Shown here piece after piece: positions 7,770 through 16,466 of a stretch of 64,000 nucleotides of DNA. Every line of letters starts with the position of its first letter. Position 1 is the stretch's first letter. The stretch covers positions 620,001 to 684,000 of the forward strand of contig NC_013530.1 of the NCBI RefSeq assembly GCF_000024965.1, read 5' to 3'. The notes beneath the pieces were generated by a model. That model was not told the origin of the DNA and ran no database searches. It was given only the letters and a program-made list of their open reading frames with translations. The position numbers were made by a program, and so were the translations under genes. The DNA is from Xylanimonas cellulosilytica DSM 15894. Its GTDB lineage: Bacteria; Actinomycetota; Actinomycetes; Actinomycetales; Cellulomonadaceae.

Positions 7770-9413
7770 TCAGGCCTCCGGGCCCTCGTCCTGGACGTCG
7801 TCGGCCGGCTCGCTCCGCCTGGTCACCGCGGCCGGGTCCTTCCCGCGACGGAACGCGTTGACGGCCGCCTGCCCGACCTGGTCGCCCACCTCGCGGTACG
7901 GGTCGAGCCAGTTGCCGTCGTCGTCGGTCACGTCGTCGAGGATCTCGTCCGCGTCCTTGACCCCGAGGGCCTGCAGCAGCAGCTTCACGATGACCAGCGG
8001 GGGCAGCTTCGCGGTGCCGTCCGCGTCGACGATGGCCTTCACGATGGCGTCGAGCGGGGTCTTCTCCAGCGGCGGCCAGTCGATCTCGATCGTGGCGTCC
8101 GTGTCCCCAGCCAGGATGACCGTCTCCCGGCCCGTGTACGGGTCGCGGGTGACCTGCCCCTTGACCGGTCCCTGCGGGGCGCGCACGGCCTCACGGATGA
8201 CGTAGGCGAGGATCGTGCGGTACGCCTCCGCCCACACGGCCCGGCGGTGGTTCATCTCGTTGATGGTCGGCACGTCCAGCGTCTCCGCCGTGGCACGCGA
8301 CCCGACCTGCCCGGGGTCGGCCAGCAGCATCGTCACCGGCACACCGAGGGCGGCGGCGACCATGGCGGCCATGGGGCGACCGGACTCGGAGTCGATCGTG
8401 GCCCCCGACTTCGGGATGGCCTCAAGGTTCATGCCCTCAGGCAGCAGGGCGGTCGCGCCGGCGTTGTTCGGGTTCGCGTCCGGTGCGGTCCCGGCGGGGC
8501 GGCGCTGCAACGCCTGCCGCAGCCCGGCCGCCCGGGAACCGTTCTTCGCCGACGCCTTCCACACGAACTGGGACAGCGACTTGACGAGGGTGGCCCAGTC
8601 GATCAGGAAGTCCTGGTACATGCGCGCGAACGGCAGAGCCGCGAACGCGTCCCCGATGCCGAAGTCCCACCCGTCCAGCGCGTTGACCTTCACGTGGTAG
8701 ACGGGGGCGTCCCACCGCACCTCGACCCTGCCGATCGTGCGGGGGCGGGTGGCGGGCCGGTACGAGAGTGCCGGGTAGTACGCCTTCTCCTGCCGGATCT
8801 CGAACCCGGACCCGTCCGCCTTCATGACCTGCGACGTCCAGACCCGCAGGTAGTACCAGGGGTCGTCGCGGTCGTCGGGGTTGCAGATCACCTGGTCGAT
8901 CTCGTCGAATGGCAGGGTGCGGACCTGCACGGCACCGGTGCGCGGGTTCGTGAAGCATGCGACGAACACGTTCCCGTCGGTGCCCAGGGCCCGTTCGTGC
9001 CGTTCGTGGGCCTGGTCCCCGGTGAACGCGGCCCGGTTCCCCGGGGCGTCCAAGAACGCCTGGACGAGCGTGTTGACATCCTCCTCGCCGTCCCGGCCGG
9101 TGGCACGGGCCTGGACTTGGACGCCCTGCCCCCACACGTACGCCTGCCGCACACCCAGGCCCCGCTTGATCAGCGGGTTCGCGACCGCCATGACGCGGGC
9201 GACACGGGACGCGTTGCCGAGACCGGCACGGGAGAACTGCTGCTCGGCCTGCGCGGACATGGTCTGCCAGCCGCGGTCCTCCAACGTCAGTTCGAGCTCG
9301 GCGAGCGACTCGGTGAGCAGTTCGAGGTTGCCCTCCGCGACACGGGCACACTCCACCGCACTCGTCACCACGGTGGACTCTCGAAGGCCGAGGATCTGGC
9401 GAACACGCCCCAT
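7770..9413 (-). CDS. portal protein
   Basis: A 547-residue protein with the plan of dodecameric portal proteins of SPP1/HK97-like phages: a helical N terminus, a stem region near 260-330, LGVPVTMLLADPGQVGSRATAET typical of the DNA-facing region (given here only to mark the segment start LGVPVTM), and a basic/acidic tail. It sits between terminase and MuF, 17 nt from the terminase stop. It forms the DNA entry vertex and docks terminase. Confidence 0.85.
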   Translation of the reverse strand: MGRVRQILGLRESTVVTSAVECARVAEGNLELLTESLAELELTLEDRGWQTMSAQAEQQFSRAGLGNASRVARVMAVANPLIKRGLGVRQAYVWGQGVQVQARATGRDGEEDVNTLVQAFLDAPGNRAAFTGDQAHERHERALGTDGNVFVACFTNPRTGAVQVRTLPFDEIDQVICNPDDRDDPWYYLRVWTSQVMKADGSGFEIRQEKAYYPALSYRPATRPRTIGRVEVRWDAPVYHVKVNALDGWDFGIGDAFAALPFARMYQDFLIDWATLVKSLSQFVWKASAKNGSRAAGLRQALQRRPAGTAPDANPNNAGATALLPEGMNLEAIPKSGATIDSESGRPMAAMVAAALGVPVTMLLADPGQVGSRATAETLDVPTINEMNHRRAVWAEAYRTILAYVIREAVRAPQGPVKGQVTRDPYTGRETVILAGDTDATIEIDWPPLEKTPLDAIVKAIVDADGTAKLPPLVIVKLLLQALGVKDADEILDDVTDDDGNWLDPYREVGDQVGQAAVNAFRRGKDPAAVTRRSEPADDVQDEGPEA

Positions 9414-9429
9414 CGCAACCTCCTTCAGG

Positions 9430-10917
9430 TCAGTAGCCGCGCAGGTACGCGAACGGGTCGTCGTCGGTGAAGTCGTCGGTGGTGAAGGTGTCCTGCTCGA
9501 GCAGGGGGTGCAGCAGCAGCTGGTTGGCCGCCTGCGAGAGGGCGTCGATGGTGTCGTCGTGTGCGCCGGCGGGGAACGACTTGGCTTCTTCGACGAGTTC
9601 TTCGACGTTCGGCAGGAGTGCCGCGTCGGGTAGGACGATGTTGTGGGCGTGGGCGAACGGGGAGATCGCGGAGGCTCGCGCGTACTTCGACCCGATCGGC
9701 TCGACCGCGATGATGCCGGGCACGGTCGCGGACAGGCTGGTGATGATCGCGGTGCCGTTCGCCTTGTCCTCGACGAGCTTGGCGACGGCTTGCGGCCACT
9801 TCGCGGTCATGGCCTTGATGGCCGCCAGGGAGGCGGTGAAGTTCATGCGGGCGCGGACCTGGTCGAGCAGGAACATGGTGACGCCCTGGCGCAGCCAGAC
9901 CTGCCCGACGACGAAGTCCGAGGTGGGCTTGTCCTTGAACGTGAAGTCCCACGACTGAACCAGCTCGAACCCGGTGCCCGGCACCCAGCAGGAGCCGTCG
10001 TCGCGCACGATGTGCATGGGCTGGGAGTAGCGCGCCCACTCCTTGGGGAACAGGTCCCCGGATCCGGCGGTGGGGCGGCCCTGGTAGAGCGCGTTCCAGT
10101 CGCGGGGTCCGGCCTGCATGCGCCGCTGTTCCCACTGGGTGTGGGTGCGGCCGCGGGCGGAGATCATGTACTCGCCCGGCTGCCTGCCGAGCGGGTCTGT
10201 TTCGCCGGCGTCGGGGTCGTAGTCGGCTTGGGCGGGGATGTTGACGTACCGCCACTGTTTGCCGTCCTCGGCGGCCATGAGACGGCCGGCGAGGTCGTCG
10301 TGGTGCCACCTGGTCAGGATCAGGATGACGGGGGCGCCTGGGGCGAGGCGGGACGACGCGGTGGATGTCCACCAGTCGGAGGCGCGTTCCCGGTACGTGT
10401 CCGAGTCGGCCTGCTCACGGTCCTTGAGGGGGTCGTCGATGATCAGGACGTCCGCGGGCCGGGAGGTGAGGGCGCCGCCGACACCGACGGCGTAGACGCC
10501 GCCGATGTGTCCCTTGATCTCGAACTCGTTCTGCGCGGCGACGTCGTCCTTGAGCCGGATGTCGAGGCTGTCGGCGTGGGTGGTGATCTCGGAGCGGATG
10601 AGGCGGCCCATGCGGCGGGCCACGGTCGCGGCGTAGGAAGCGATGACGATGCGGGTGTCGGGGCGCTGGTTGAGCAGCCAGGTTGGCGCCCACTTCGTCG
10701 CGAGGGTGGACTTGCCCTCCTGTGGCGGCATGGACAGGATCAGCCGCGAGTCCGGGGTGTTGAACGCCCACAGCAGCTCGCGGTCGATCAGGTCGAGGGC
10801 GGGGGTCCGCACGAACCGGGCGTCGAGGTCGGCGCCCATCTGCGCGGGCGAGTCCCAGCGTGGGGGTGGCGGCGGTTCGAACGCGGCCGCGGCGTGGAGC
10901 AGGAAGTCGAGGGACAC
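9430..10917 (-). CDS. terL: terminase large subunit
   Basis: A 495-residue packaging motor. The ATPase domain shows a Walker A variant MPPQEGKST (63-71) and Walker B VLIIDDP (157-163), followed by ILTRWHHDDL as coupling motif. The C-terminal RNase H-like nuclease shows QSWDFTF and AGHDDTIDALS acidic residues. Length is normal. A Pro-rich stretch (15-19) lies near the N terminus. Portal follows. Confidence 0.93.
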   Translation of the reverse strand: MSLDFLLHAAAAFEPPPPPRWDSPAQMGADLDARFVRTPALDLIDRELLWAFNTPDSRLILSMPPQEGKSTLATKWAPTWLLNQRPDTRIVIASYAATVARRMGRLIRSEITTHADSLDIRLKDDVAAQNEFEIKGHIGGVYAVGVGGALTSRPADVLIIDDPLKDREQADSDTYRERASDWWTSTASSRLAPGAPVILILTRWHHDDLAGRLMAAEDGKQWRYVNIPAQADYDPDAGETDPLGRQPGEYMISARGRTHTQWEQRRMQAGPRDWNALYQGRPTAGSGDLFPKEWARYSQPMHIVRDDGSCWVPGTGFELVQSWDFTFKDKPTSDFVVGQVWLRQGVTMFLLDQVRARMNFTASLAAIKAMTAKWPQAVAKLVEDKANGTAIITSLSATVPGIIAVEPIGSKYARASAISPFAHAHNIVLPDAALLPNVEELVEEAKSFPAGAHDDTIDALSQAANQLLLHPLLEQDTFTTDDFTDDDPFAYLRGY

Positions 10918-10938
10918 GGTGTGCCTCCTCGCCTCCGT

Positions 10939-11070
10939 TCAGACGTGCTGGGGGATGGTGCGCCCGGCCGCGTCGATCTCGATGTTGCAGGTGGTGCACC
11001 GCCACCAGGGGCAGGCCGGGCCCGTGCAGTGCTTGCGGGTGCAGGGCTCACCGCATCGCGGGCAGTCCAT
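10939..11070 (-). CDS. 43-residue zinc-ribbon protein upstream of terL
   Basis: It starts ATG at 11070 and ends 22 nt before terL. Cysteines form CPRC, CTRKHC, a single CP and CTTC pairs, enough for two zinc knuckles. A terminator-like hairpin lies 25 nt upstream of its start, so it is the first gene of the terL-portal unit. Its role may be in packaging or nucleic-acid binding, but nothing in the sequence proves this. Confidence 0.65.
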   Translation of the reverse strand: MDCPRCGEPCTRKHCTGPACPWWRCTTCNIEIDAAGRTIPQHV

Positions 11071-11094
11071 GGTGGGCCTCCCCGGACATGCGGA

Positions 11095-11124
11095 AGGCCC
11101 AGGAACGTGGGGGTTCCTGGGCCT
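11095..11124. terminator. hairpin between the terL unit and the moron gene
   Basis: AGGCCCAGGAAC and GTTCCTGGGCCT form a 12-bp perfect stem with a 6-nt loop. No U run follows on either strand. It lies in a divergent intergenic region, where a terminator is not expected, and carries the same CCCCGG-CATGCG flank as the hairpin at 5818. Confidence 0.6.
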
Positions 11125-11208
11125 GGCCTACTACTGGTGACTGTAGGAATCTACCGCGTTGGTGGGGTGAGATCCAGCAACATGCGGTGGGAATCGCTCA
11201 GAGTGCAG

Positions 11209-11236
11209 GTGGCACTGCACCAGCGCGCTGTGCCAC
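11209..11236 (+). promoter_or_regulatory. inverted repeat ahead of the moron gene
   Basis: GTGGCAC (11209-11215) and GTGCCAC (11230-11236) are perfect inverted copies 14 nt apart, ending 9 nt before the GTG start at 11246. This could be an operator or an RNA stem in the leader. No clear -35/-10 pair is visible. Confidence 0.4.
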
Positions 11237-11245
11237 TGTCTGCCC

Positions 11246-11725
11246 GTGACCACACTCGAGCCCGTACACGGCGGCCAGGCTGAGCGCATCGCCGCGCTGG
11301 CGGACGCACTCGCTGCGCTGTCCGACGCGCGCACGCCCTACATGCCTTCGCCCGGGCTGTGCGCGCTGATTGATGCAACCCTGGGCGGGGAACCGGTCGA
11401 GAGTGTGTTCGGGCGCATCTCAGATATCGGGATCGGCGAGCCCGATTTTCGTGGGGCCTTCATTGCCCTGACGGCGCACCTCGCCGCTTGGGTCAGCTGG
11501 TACCCACCAGATATCGACGAGCACGTCGAGATCGCCGCGTTGCCGCGCTCAGGGTTCCGTTCGATCTCTATCAAGGAACCGATGTCGAAGCTCGAAGGCA
11601 AACTGTCGACCAGGCTGACCCTCACGCTGTCCCATGACAGCCTGGGCCGCGTGGAGGTGCCCGTTCGGCGTGAGGAAGTCGCGGACGTGGTTGCGACGCT
11701 GCTCGGCAGCCGGGAACCGGCCTAG
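11246..11725 (+). CDS. 159-residue protein on the opposite strand (moron candidate)
   Basis: GTG start at 11246; the last codons overlap by 4 nt with the convergent DUF6221 gene. The product is soluble, with helices in residues 10-50 and 60-90 and a C-terminal strand-rich part containing LTLTLSHDSLGRVEVPV. No family was recognised. It is the only larger gene between the lysogeny switch and terL that is on the plus strand, which suggests an independently expressed lysogenic gene. Confidence 0.65.
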   Translation: MTTLEPVHGGQAERIAALADALAALSDARTPYMPSPGLCALIDATLGGEPVESVFGRISDIGIGEPDFRGAFIALTAHLAAWVSWYPPDIDEHVEIAALPRSGFRSISIKEPMSKLEGKLSTRLTLTLSHDSLGRVEVPVRREEVADVVATLLGSREPA

Positions 11726-12060
11726 CGGGGTCGCCACGTCTCGTCGTAGTGCGGGTGGCTGGCGTAGGGCAGGGCGAGCAACTGCACGGCGTGCTGGAGA
11801 GCCTTGCGTGCGCCGGTGAACTCGGGGGCGGTGGCGAGTCCGTCGGGGTGGAGGGCGGCGAGGCGTGCCGCCTCTTCCACGATCTGTCGCTTCGCCTCGC
11901 ACTCGGCCAGCAGCCGGCGGCCCTTGATCACCGGGAGCTGCCCCGGGCCGTTCCACAGGTCCGTGGGCGTCATCACGAGGTCGGCGCCGGAGTTGATCGC
12001 ACGCCGCGCGACGGCCTCGTCCTCCGCGATCCGGGCCAGCATGAAGTCGGTCACCGTCAT
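11722..12060 (-). CDS. DUF6221-like phage protein
   Basis: A 112-residue protein starting ATG at 12060, in ATGA overlap with the upstream gene. The N-terminal FMLARIAEDEAVAR helix and the C-terminal LLALPYASHPHYDETWRP match the pattern of DUF6221 proteins found in actinobacterial phages and hosts. Function of the family is unknown to me. Confidence 0.7.
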   Translation of the reverse strand: MTVTDFMLARIAEDEAVARRAINSGADLVMTPTDLWNGPGQLPVIKGRRLLAECEAKRQIVEEAARLAALHPDGLATAPEFTGARKALQHAVQLLALPYASHPHYDETWRPR

Positions 12061-12362
12061 AGGGGTTCCTTCCAGGTGAGGCCGCACACCTGGCAGGTGA
12101 CGGTGAGGTTCGTGTCGCAGATCGTCGCTTCGGTGATCGTGACGTGGTCGGGCTGGATGGCCGCCTCGAGCGTCATTAGCGAGGGCTTGGGCAGGCGGTG
12201 TACGGCGTTTCTGCCGCCCAGGAACGTGACCTCCACTTCCCTCGTGAAGCGGTCGATGCTGATGTCGCGGATGGTGTCGGGGCTGTTGATGCCCAGGACC
12301 TCGGCGGTGCGGATGATCCGGCACCTGGTGGCGTGCACGCTGTCGACGTTGATTACGGGCAT
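12057..12362 (-). CDS. hypothetical phage protein
   Basis: A 101-residue protein starting ATG at 12362, 16 nt after the stop of the next gene upstream. The C terminus holds CQVCGLTW preceded by another Cys (ATICDT), a possible partial zinc site. The middle is strand-rich (EVEVTFLGGRN). No family recognised; it is coupled to the DUF6221 gene by ATGA. Confidence 0.6.
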   Translation of the reverse strand: MPVINVDSVHATRCRIIRTAEVLGINSPDTIRDISIDRFTREVEVTFLGGRNAVHRLPKPSLMTLEAAIQPDHVTITEATICDTNLTVTCQVCGLTWKEPL

Positions 12363-12377
12363 GCGGTCCGTCCTTCC

Positions 12378-13427
12378 TCAGGCGGTCTCGCTGTGCGGGG
12401 TGCGGCGTTTGGCGGACTGGACGACGAGGTCGACGACGTCCCCGACCCGGTACTTGGGCCGCCCGTCGCGGGTGCGGCCCTTCTCGGGGAGGCGGCCGAC
12501 GGACTTCCACCAGCGGATGTTGGTCGCCAGGCGGGCGGCCTTGACGTCGGTGTCGAGGAGCCCGTTGACGGCGACGGCCATCTCAGCGGCGGGCAGCAGG
12601 ACGTCGGTGACCTGGTCGAGCAGCCAGGCGCGCCGGGCGGTGACGGGGTAGGTGGCGCCGCAGTCGGGGCAGGTGACGTCGATGGCGCCGGGCCGGGCGT
12701 ACAGCTCGCCGTAGCAGGGGCGGGTGGTCAGCGTGGTGGTGGGGACACCGGCGACGACGGTCTCGGTGGTGACGTCGATGTCGGCGTTGCAGGGGCCGGC
12801 GTAGCGCATGGTGGCGGGTACGTCGATGGCCCGCTTCATGGTGTCGATCGCGTCGAGGAGTTCGGCGATGAGGTTGCCGCCGTCGGGCTGGGCGCGTATC
12901 CAGGGCACGTTGCCGGTGAGCCATGCGGCGAGTGCCTGCGGGGTGTTGTAGGGGCGGTGCAGGCCGCGGCGGCGGGCGATGTCGTCGGCGGCCGCGGTGA
13001 GGGTGTTGAGGAGTTCCCAGCGGGCTTCGGAGGGGCTGTACCGGTACGGCAGGGTGACGGGTCCGGCGTCGGTGGTCATGCCGTCGCGTTCGCCGACGTG
13101 GACGGTCTGCCCGTGCGCGATGCGGTCTTCGGCGTCGGTCAGGAGGCCTGGTCGGATGCGGGTGGGGCCGGTGCGGCGCAGCGGGTTGAGGTCGGGGTGG
13201 CCTGCGGTGCGGCGGTCCTCGAGGGGCAGGTCGCAGTCGTCGCAGTGTTCGTGGTGCGGCTTGTGCGGGTAGGTCAGCACCATCGGGTCGGGTTCGCGGG
13301 TGTCGCCGAGCGCGGCCAGCAGGCCGATGAGGCGGTCGCCGCACGGGGAGCAGACGTAGGTCGTGTCCTCGACGTCGCGGTCGCAGCCGTCGACGGTGCA
13401 GGGCTGCATCGAGCGGGACGGGTTCAC
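12378..13427 (-). CDS. zinc-ribbon and HTH phage protein
   Basis: A 349-residue protein with three Cys clusters: CTVDGCDRD with VCSPCGD (about 9-29), CDDCDL (about 62), and CPDCGA near 240 with upstream Cys residues. The last 80 residues form a winged or MerR-like helix-turn-helix (DVKAARLATNIRWWKSVGRL) ending in a basic segment with a GRPKYRVGDVV wing. Such proteins are common in actinobacterial siphoviruses near terminase. A DNA-binding role is inferred. Confidence 0.65.
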   Translation of the reverse strand: MNPSRSMQPCTVDGCDRDVEDTTYVCSPCGDRLIGLLAALGDTREPDPMVLTYPHKPHHEHCDDCDLPLEDRRTAGHPDLNPLRRTGPTRIRPGLLTDAEDRIAHGQTVHVGERDGMTTDAGPVTLPYRYSPSEARWELLNTLTAAADDIARRRGLHRPYNTPQALAAWLTGNVPWIRAQPDGGNLIAELLDAIDTMKRAIDVPATMRYAGPCNADIDVTTETVVAGVPTTTLTTRPCYGELYARPGAIDVTCPDCGATYPVTARRAWLLDQVTDVLLPAAEMAVAVNGLLDTDVKAARLATNIRWWKSVGRLPEKGRTRDGRPKYRVGDVVDLVVQSAKRRTPHSETA

Positions 13428-13621
13428 AGGCTGTCGCCCTTCATAGTCGTGGTGGTGGTGGGGGGTGCGGCGGTGACGCGGTCACGGACGTGGCGGAGCG
13501 CGTCGAGGATGGGGACGTTGCGCGTACGGGCCAGGTCTTCCGCCTCGGCGACTGCGGCGCAGCCACCGAGGACGTCCAGCTGGTGGGTGGCTTCGATCAC
13601 CTGGGCGACGTAGGGGGTCAC
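13424..13621 (-). CDS. small helical phage protein
   Basis: A 65-residue protein with a GTG start at 13621 that overlaps the upstream stop (GTGA), and a 4-nt overlap with the next gene at its own end. It is helical up to residue 50 (IEATHQLDVLGGCAAVAEAED), then has a PPTTTTT tail. No family recognised. Confidence 0.55.
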   Translation of the reverse strand: MTPYVAQVIEATHQLDVLGGCAAVAEAEDLARTRNVPILDALRHVRDRVTAAPPTTTTTMKGDSL

Positions 13622-13953
13622 TGGCCTCTCACTTCCATCGTGGCGGGGGTGTGCTTGCCGTCGACGACCACGGCGGTGGTGACGGTCACGTCGTCGGGGG
13701 TGAGGCCGATGACGGTCACGCGGTCGCCAACCTGGTGGCCGCGGGTGCCGGAGCCGGGGGCACCGATGACGAGGTACGCCCAGTCGGGGTCGGGCGGGGG
13801 TGGGGTCGCGGGCTCGAAGGCAATGACGGTGACGGTGCTCTCGGGAGTCCACACGTCAGCAGCGAGCCAGCATTCCGGGCACAGGGGTACGCACTCGCGG
13901 TCGAGGCGGATGCGGGTCGACGGGCGCCCGCAGGCTTCGCATACGTCGCTCAT
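13618..13953 (-). CDS. phage protein with N-terminal zinc knuckle
   Basis: A 111-residue protein starting ATG at 13953. CEAC and CPEC (residues 5-30) form a treble-clef-like zinc site. The rest is a small beta domain with GDRVTVIGLTPDDV, suggesting an SH3- or OB-like barrel. It is coupled to both neighbours. Function unknown. Confidence 0.6.
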   Translation of the reverse strand: MSDVCEACGRPSTRIRLDRECVPLCPECWLAADVWTPESTVTVIAFEPATPPPPDPDWAYLVIGAPGSGTRGHQVGDRVTVIGLTPDDVTVTTAVVVDGKHTPATMEVRGQ

Positions 13954-14174
13954 GACCGGCCTGCGCGATCTCCGTACGCGGACCGGACCAGGGCGCGGAG
14001 CCCGCAGAACACGCCCCACACGACGCCTACCGGCCACCCGGGCGCGGCCAACGCGATCCGGGCGAGACGCCGTGCGTCGCGTGGGTCCGTCGCTCCCGCG
14101 AGCCACGAGAGGACACCGAACAGGATCAGCCAGAAGACGGACACGCTCGTGTACAGGCCGAGCGCCGCGCTCAT
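13950..14174 (-). CDS. small membrane protein
   Basis: A 74-residue protein starting ATG at 14174. It has two likely membrane helices: residues 8-28 (SVSVFWLILFGVLSWLAG) and 45-63 (APGWPVGVVWGVFCGL), with basic residues between and after them. It is coupled to the candidate small terminase gene by ATGA. It could be a superinfection or lysis-related membrane factor; nothing specific supports either. Confidence 0.6.
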   Translation of the reverse strand: MSAALGLYTSVSVFWLILFGVLSWLAGATDPRDARRLARIALAAPGWPVGVVWGVFCGLRALVRSAYGDRAGRS

Positions 14175-14788
14175 GCGGCACCGCCGGCGATCGCCCGCAA
14201 GTGGCGGGGCACGACGTCGGGCACAAGCTGCTGCTGCTCGACCGTCAGGTGCAAGTCGTCCAGGATCCGCCGGATGACCATCGCGACCAGGTCGCCCTGC
14301 TGCTCCGCCAACCGAACCTTGCGTTCCTCGACGCCCGCCTTGATCGCTGCCGCGCACACCGCCACGAGATGCTTGCGCTCCGACTCGTACAGCGCGTACC
14401 AGATCGACGGCTTCGCCTCGAACGTGTCCCCACCGTCATCCCCACCGATCTTCCGCTTCGTCATGCCCCACACGAGGGCCGACGTCGTGCCATCCGTCAG
14501 CGGGTCCACCGGAGCCTCGTCGAGCTCCTGCACCTTCGTCCGCAACCACTGCACGTGCCCGGCCGTCCACCGCACCTCCTCCAACAACGCCTCCGTCGGG
14601 GACACGTCCGCGGGCAGACCCAACGTCACGACCGCGGCACGCGCCCGCTCCTCCTCCACCCGGCGGGCAGCAGCCTCCCGGGCCGCCTTCGTCCCCGAAC
14701 CGTGGACCTTGCACGTCGACCCGCCCACGATCGAAGCCCGCTTGCACTGCTCCCCAGTGCCCTTCGCCTTCGCTGTGCACCGGGCCAT
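14171..14788 (-). CDS. candidate terminase small subunit
   Basis: A 205-residue protein. The N terminus has CTAKAKGTGEQCKR then CKVHG (about 4-37), a Cys/His pattern common at the start of actinophage small-terminase-like proteins, followed by a charged helix and a mostly helical body with a WTAGHVQWLRTKV segment. It lies about 3.3 kb upstream of terL rather than next to it, so the call is tentative. A TGATG junction links it to the coiled-coil gene. Confidence 0.5.
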   Translation of the reverse strand: MARCTAKAKGTGEQCKRASIVGGSTCKVHGSGTKAAREAAARRVEEERARAAVVTLGLPADVSPTEALLEEVRWTAGHVQWLRTKVQELDEAPVDPLTDGTTSALVWGMTKRKIGGDDGGDTFEAKPSIWYALYESERKHLVAVCAAAIKAGVEERKVRLAEQQGDLVAMVIRRILDDLHLTVEQQQLVPDVVPRHLRAIAGGAA

Positions 14789-15243
14789 CAGACGTCGCCT
14801 CCGTGAGGCGCCCGGGCGGGCGCGGTGTCCATGAGGGCAGGGAGCGTGTTGCCGGTCTCGTCGGCGGTCTCGTCGCGGGTCGCCTCGTCGGCCCACGCGG
14901 CGACCGTGTGCAGCGCCCGCACCCGCCGCAGTGTCGCCTCGGCCTTCACGGCGCGGTCGGCTGCCGTCCGCCACATGCCGCGCCACATGTCCCGCTGGGC
15001 GGTCAGCCCTTTCACGGCGTCGAGAAGGCTCTCCTCGGGGTGCTCGTGGGCGATCTCCCAGGCGTCCTCGATCTGGCGCCGCGTCTCGTTCATCTCCTGC
15101 TCGACGTCCCGCAGCCGCACCTCAGCCCGGTCGGCGGCCTCGGCGGTCCGGTCGAGGCCGGCGGTCAGCCGGTCCCGCTCGGCGGTCAGGGCGTCCAGCG
15201 CGATCAGCGCCTGGGCCAGGGTGAATGTCGGCTCCTCGCTCAT
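14788..15243 (-). CDS. coiled-coil phage protein
   Basis: A 151-residue protein starting ATG at 15243. Residues 10-110 are a continuous heptad-like helix rich in Ala, Arg and Glu (ALDALTAERDRLTAGLD and later VEQEMNETRRQIEDAWEIA), followed by a disordered tail. It is overlapped by the upstream gene. The shape resembles phage early proteins of unknown role with the TAERDRL motif. Confidence 0.6.
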   Translation of the reverse strand: MSEEPTFTLAQALIALDALTAERDRLTAGLDRTAEAADRAEVRLRDVEQEMNETRRQIEDAWEIAHEHPEESLLDAVKGLTAQRDMWRGMWRTAADRAVKAEATLRRVRALHTVAAWADEATRDETADETGNTLPALMDTAPARAPHGGDV

Positions 15244-15836
15244 GGCTCGGTCCTCTCGGTGCGGTCGTCAGTGCAGGTCTCAGTGACGGGTTCAGTGAGG
15301 GGTGCAGTGAGGGCGGCGCGGGCGAGGATCGCGCGGAGCTTGCGGGCGATGTACTCGCTCGCGTCGTCCGCTCCGGCCCAGTAGCGGGAGTCCCACGACG
15401 GGGCCGCGTGCTCGCCGCGCGGCGGGATGAGGGTGTCCTCGATCAGGTCCGCCAGCGCGGTGACCTCCGCCAGCGCCGCCGCCTGCCGGTCCACGTGCTC
15501 GGCCAGCATGTCCGACCACCGGCGGCCCAGCGTCGGGTTCGGTACGACCCGCTCGGCGAGGCGCTGGTAGGCGTTCAGGACCTCCACCGCCTCGGCCTTC
15601 CACGCGCTCAGGCGGCGCAGCTCGGCCAGCAGGGCGGGGATGTCCTGGCGGGCGTGGGCGATGGACTTGGCGGTGGGGCCGTAGAGCCTGTCAGCGATCA
15701 AGGTCTCGCGGTCTGCCGTCTCTACGCAGTGAGAGACGTACCGGCCGCCGTTGCCGATCGCAGGAGCATGGCGCCACGGTCCCGGCGTCGCAGCCTCCGC
15801 GCGACCCCGGATGGCGTCCAGGTCGAGGTCACTCAT
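15240..15836 (-). CDS. Ead/Ea22-like phage protein
   Basis: A 198-residue protein starting ATG at 15836. The N terminus LDAIRGRAEAATPGPWRH is the hallmark opening of Ead/Ea22-like proteins, followed by a segment with DIPALLAELRRL, the usual second motif. The C-terminal half is helical. Members are non-essential phage genes of unclear role. It overlaps the preceding gene by 8 nt. Confidence 0.7.
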   Translation of the reverse strand: MSDLDLDAIRGRAEAATPGPWRHAPAIGNGGRYVSHCVETADRETLIADRLYGPTAKSIAHARQDIPALLAELRRLSAWKAEAVEVLNAYQRLAERVVPNPTLGRRWSDMLAEHVDRQAAALAEVTALADLIEDTLIPPRGEHAAPSWDSRYWAGADDASEYIARKLRAILARAALTAPLTEPVTETCTDDRTERTEP

Positions 15837-16194
15837 CGGTCTCTCCGATCTGCTCAGCGATCCGCGCGGCCTCGGCGTAGGCGTCACCGATGGCCGAGAA
15901 CCCGATCTGCTCTGCGTCATGGCGTCGCATCTCAACCCGCAGCGCGGCGGCGATCCGGTCTGCCGCCCTCGCCGCCCCGCGCGCCTCCGCCTCGGCGATC
16001 AGGTCGCGGTCGGGGCGGTAGAGCACGACCACGGGGAGTCGCAGCGTCGCCCAGGGGAAGGGCCGGTCGTCTCCGAACACCACGCCGTGCTGTGCGTCGA
16101 AGCGGCACGCGATGGTGCCCGCGTCGCTGCGCACGACCGTGCCGTCGGGCATCGCGGCCAGGTCTGCGGCGCTCTCGACCCGCTCGCCGCTCAT
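15829..16194 (-). CDS. hypothetical phage protein
   Basis: A 121-residue protein starting ATG at 16194. The first half is beta-rich with PDGTVVRSDAGTIACRF and DDRPFPWATLRLPVVVLY, a pattern common in small phage proteins that share DLAAMPDGTVV. The second half is an Ala-rich helix. It starts with MSGER like other genes in this row, suggesting a common origin of the 5' ends. Confidence 0.55.
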   Translation of the reverse strand: MSGERVESAADLAAMPDGTVVRSDAGTIACRFDAQHGVVFGDDRPFPWATLRLPVVVLYRPDRDLIAEAEARGAARAADRIAAALRVEMRRHDAEQIGFSAIGDAYAEAARIAEQIGETDE

Positions 16195-16466
16195 CGGTCG
16201 CCTCCGATCTGCTCGGCGCGGGCACTGAGCCAGACAGGGAAATCCGCGTTGTCGAGGAAGTCCTCGTCCTCGTCGGTCTGGTTCTCGTACTCGGAGTCAT
16301 GGGCCGCGCTCAGCAGCGCCACCCGTGCGCCCCACCGGGCGCCCTCCACGAAGGCGGCGCGGTTCTGCTCGGCAATCCCGTTGTCGCCGTCGGGGCCGCT
16401 GTTGTCCGGGTAGCGCTGCAACGCCTCCACGCGGGCGGGTGCGAGCACGGTGAACTCATCGCTCAT
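16191..16466 (-). CDS. small acidic phage protein
   Basis: A 91-residue protein starting ATG at 16466, overlapping neighbours at both ends. It has an N-terminal segment with ALQRYPDNSG, a helix with AAFVEGARWGARVA and a strongly acidic run (NQTDEDEDFLDNAD). No family recognised. The acidity would suit a DNA mimic, but that is speculation. Confidence 0.55.
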   Translation of the reverse strand: MSDEFTVLAPARVEALQRYPDNSGPDGDNGIAEQNRAAFVEGARWGARVALLSAAHDSEYENQTDEDEDFLDNADFPVWLSARAEQIGGDR

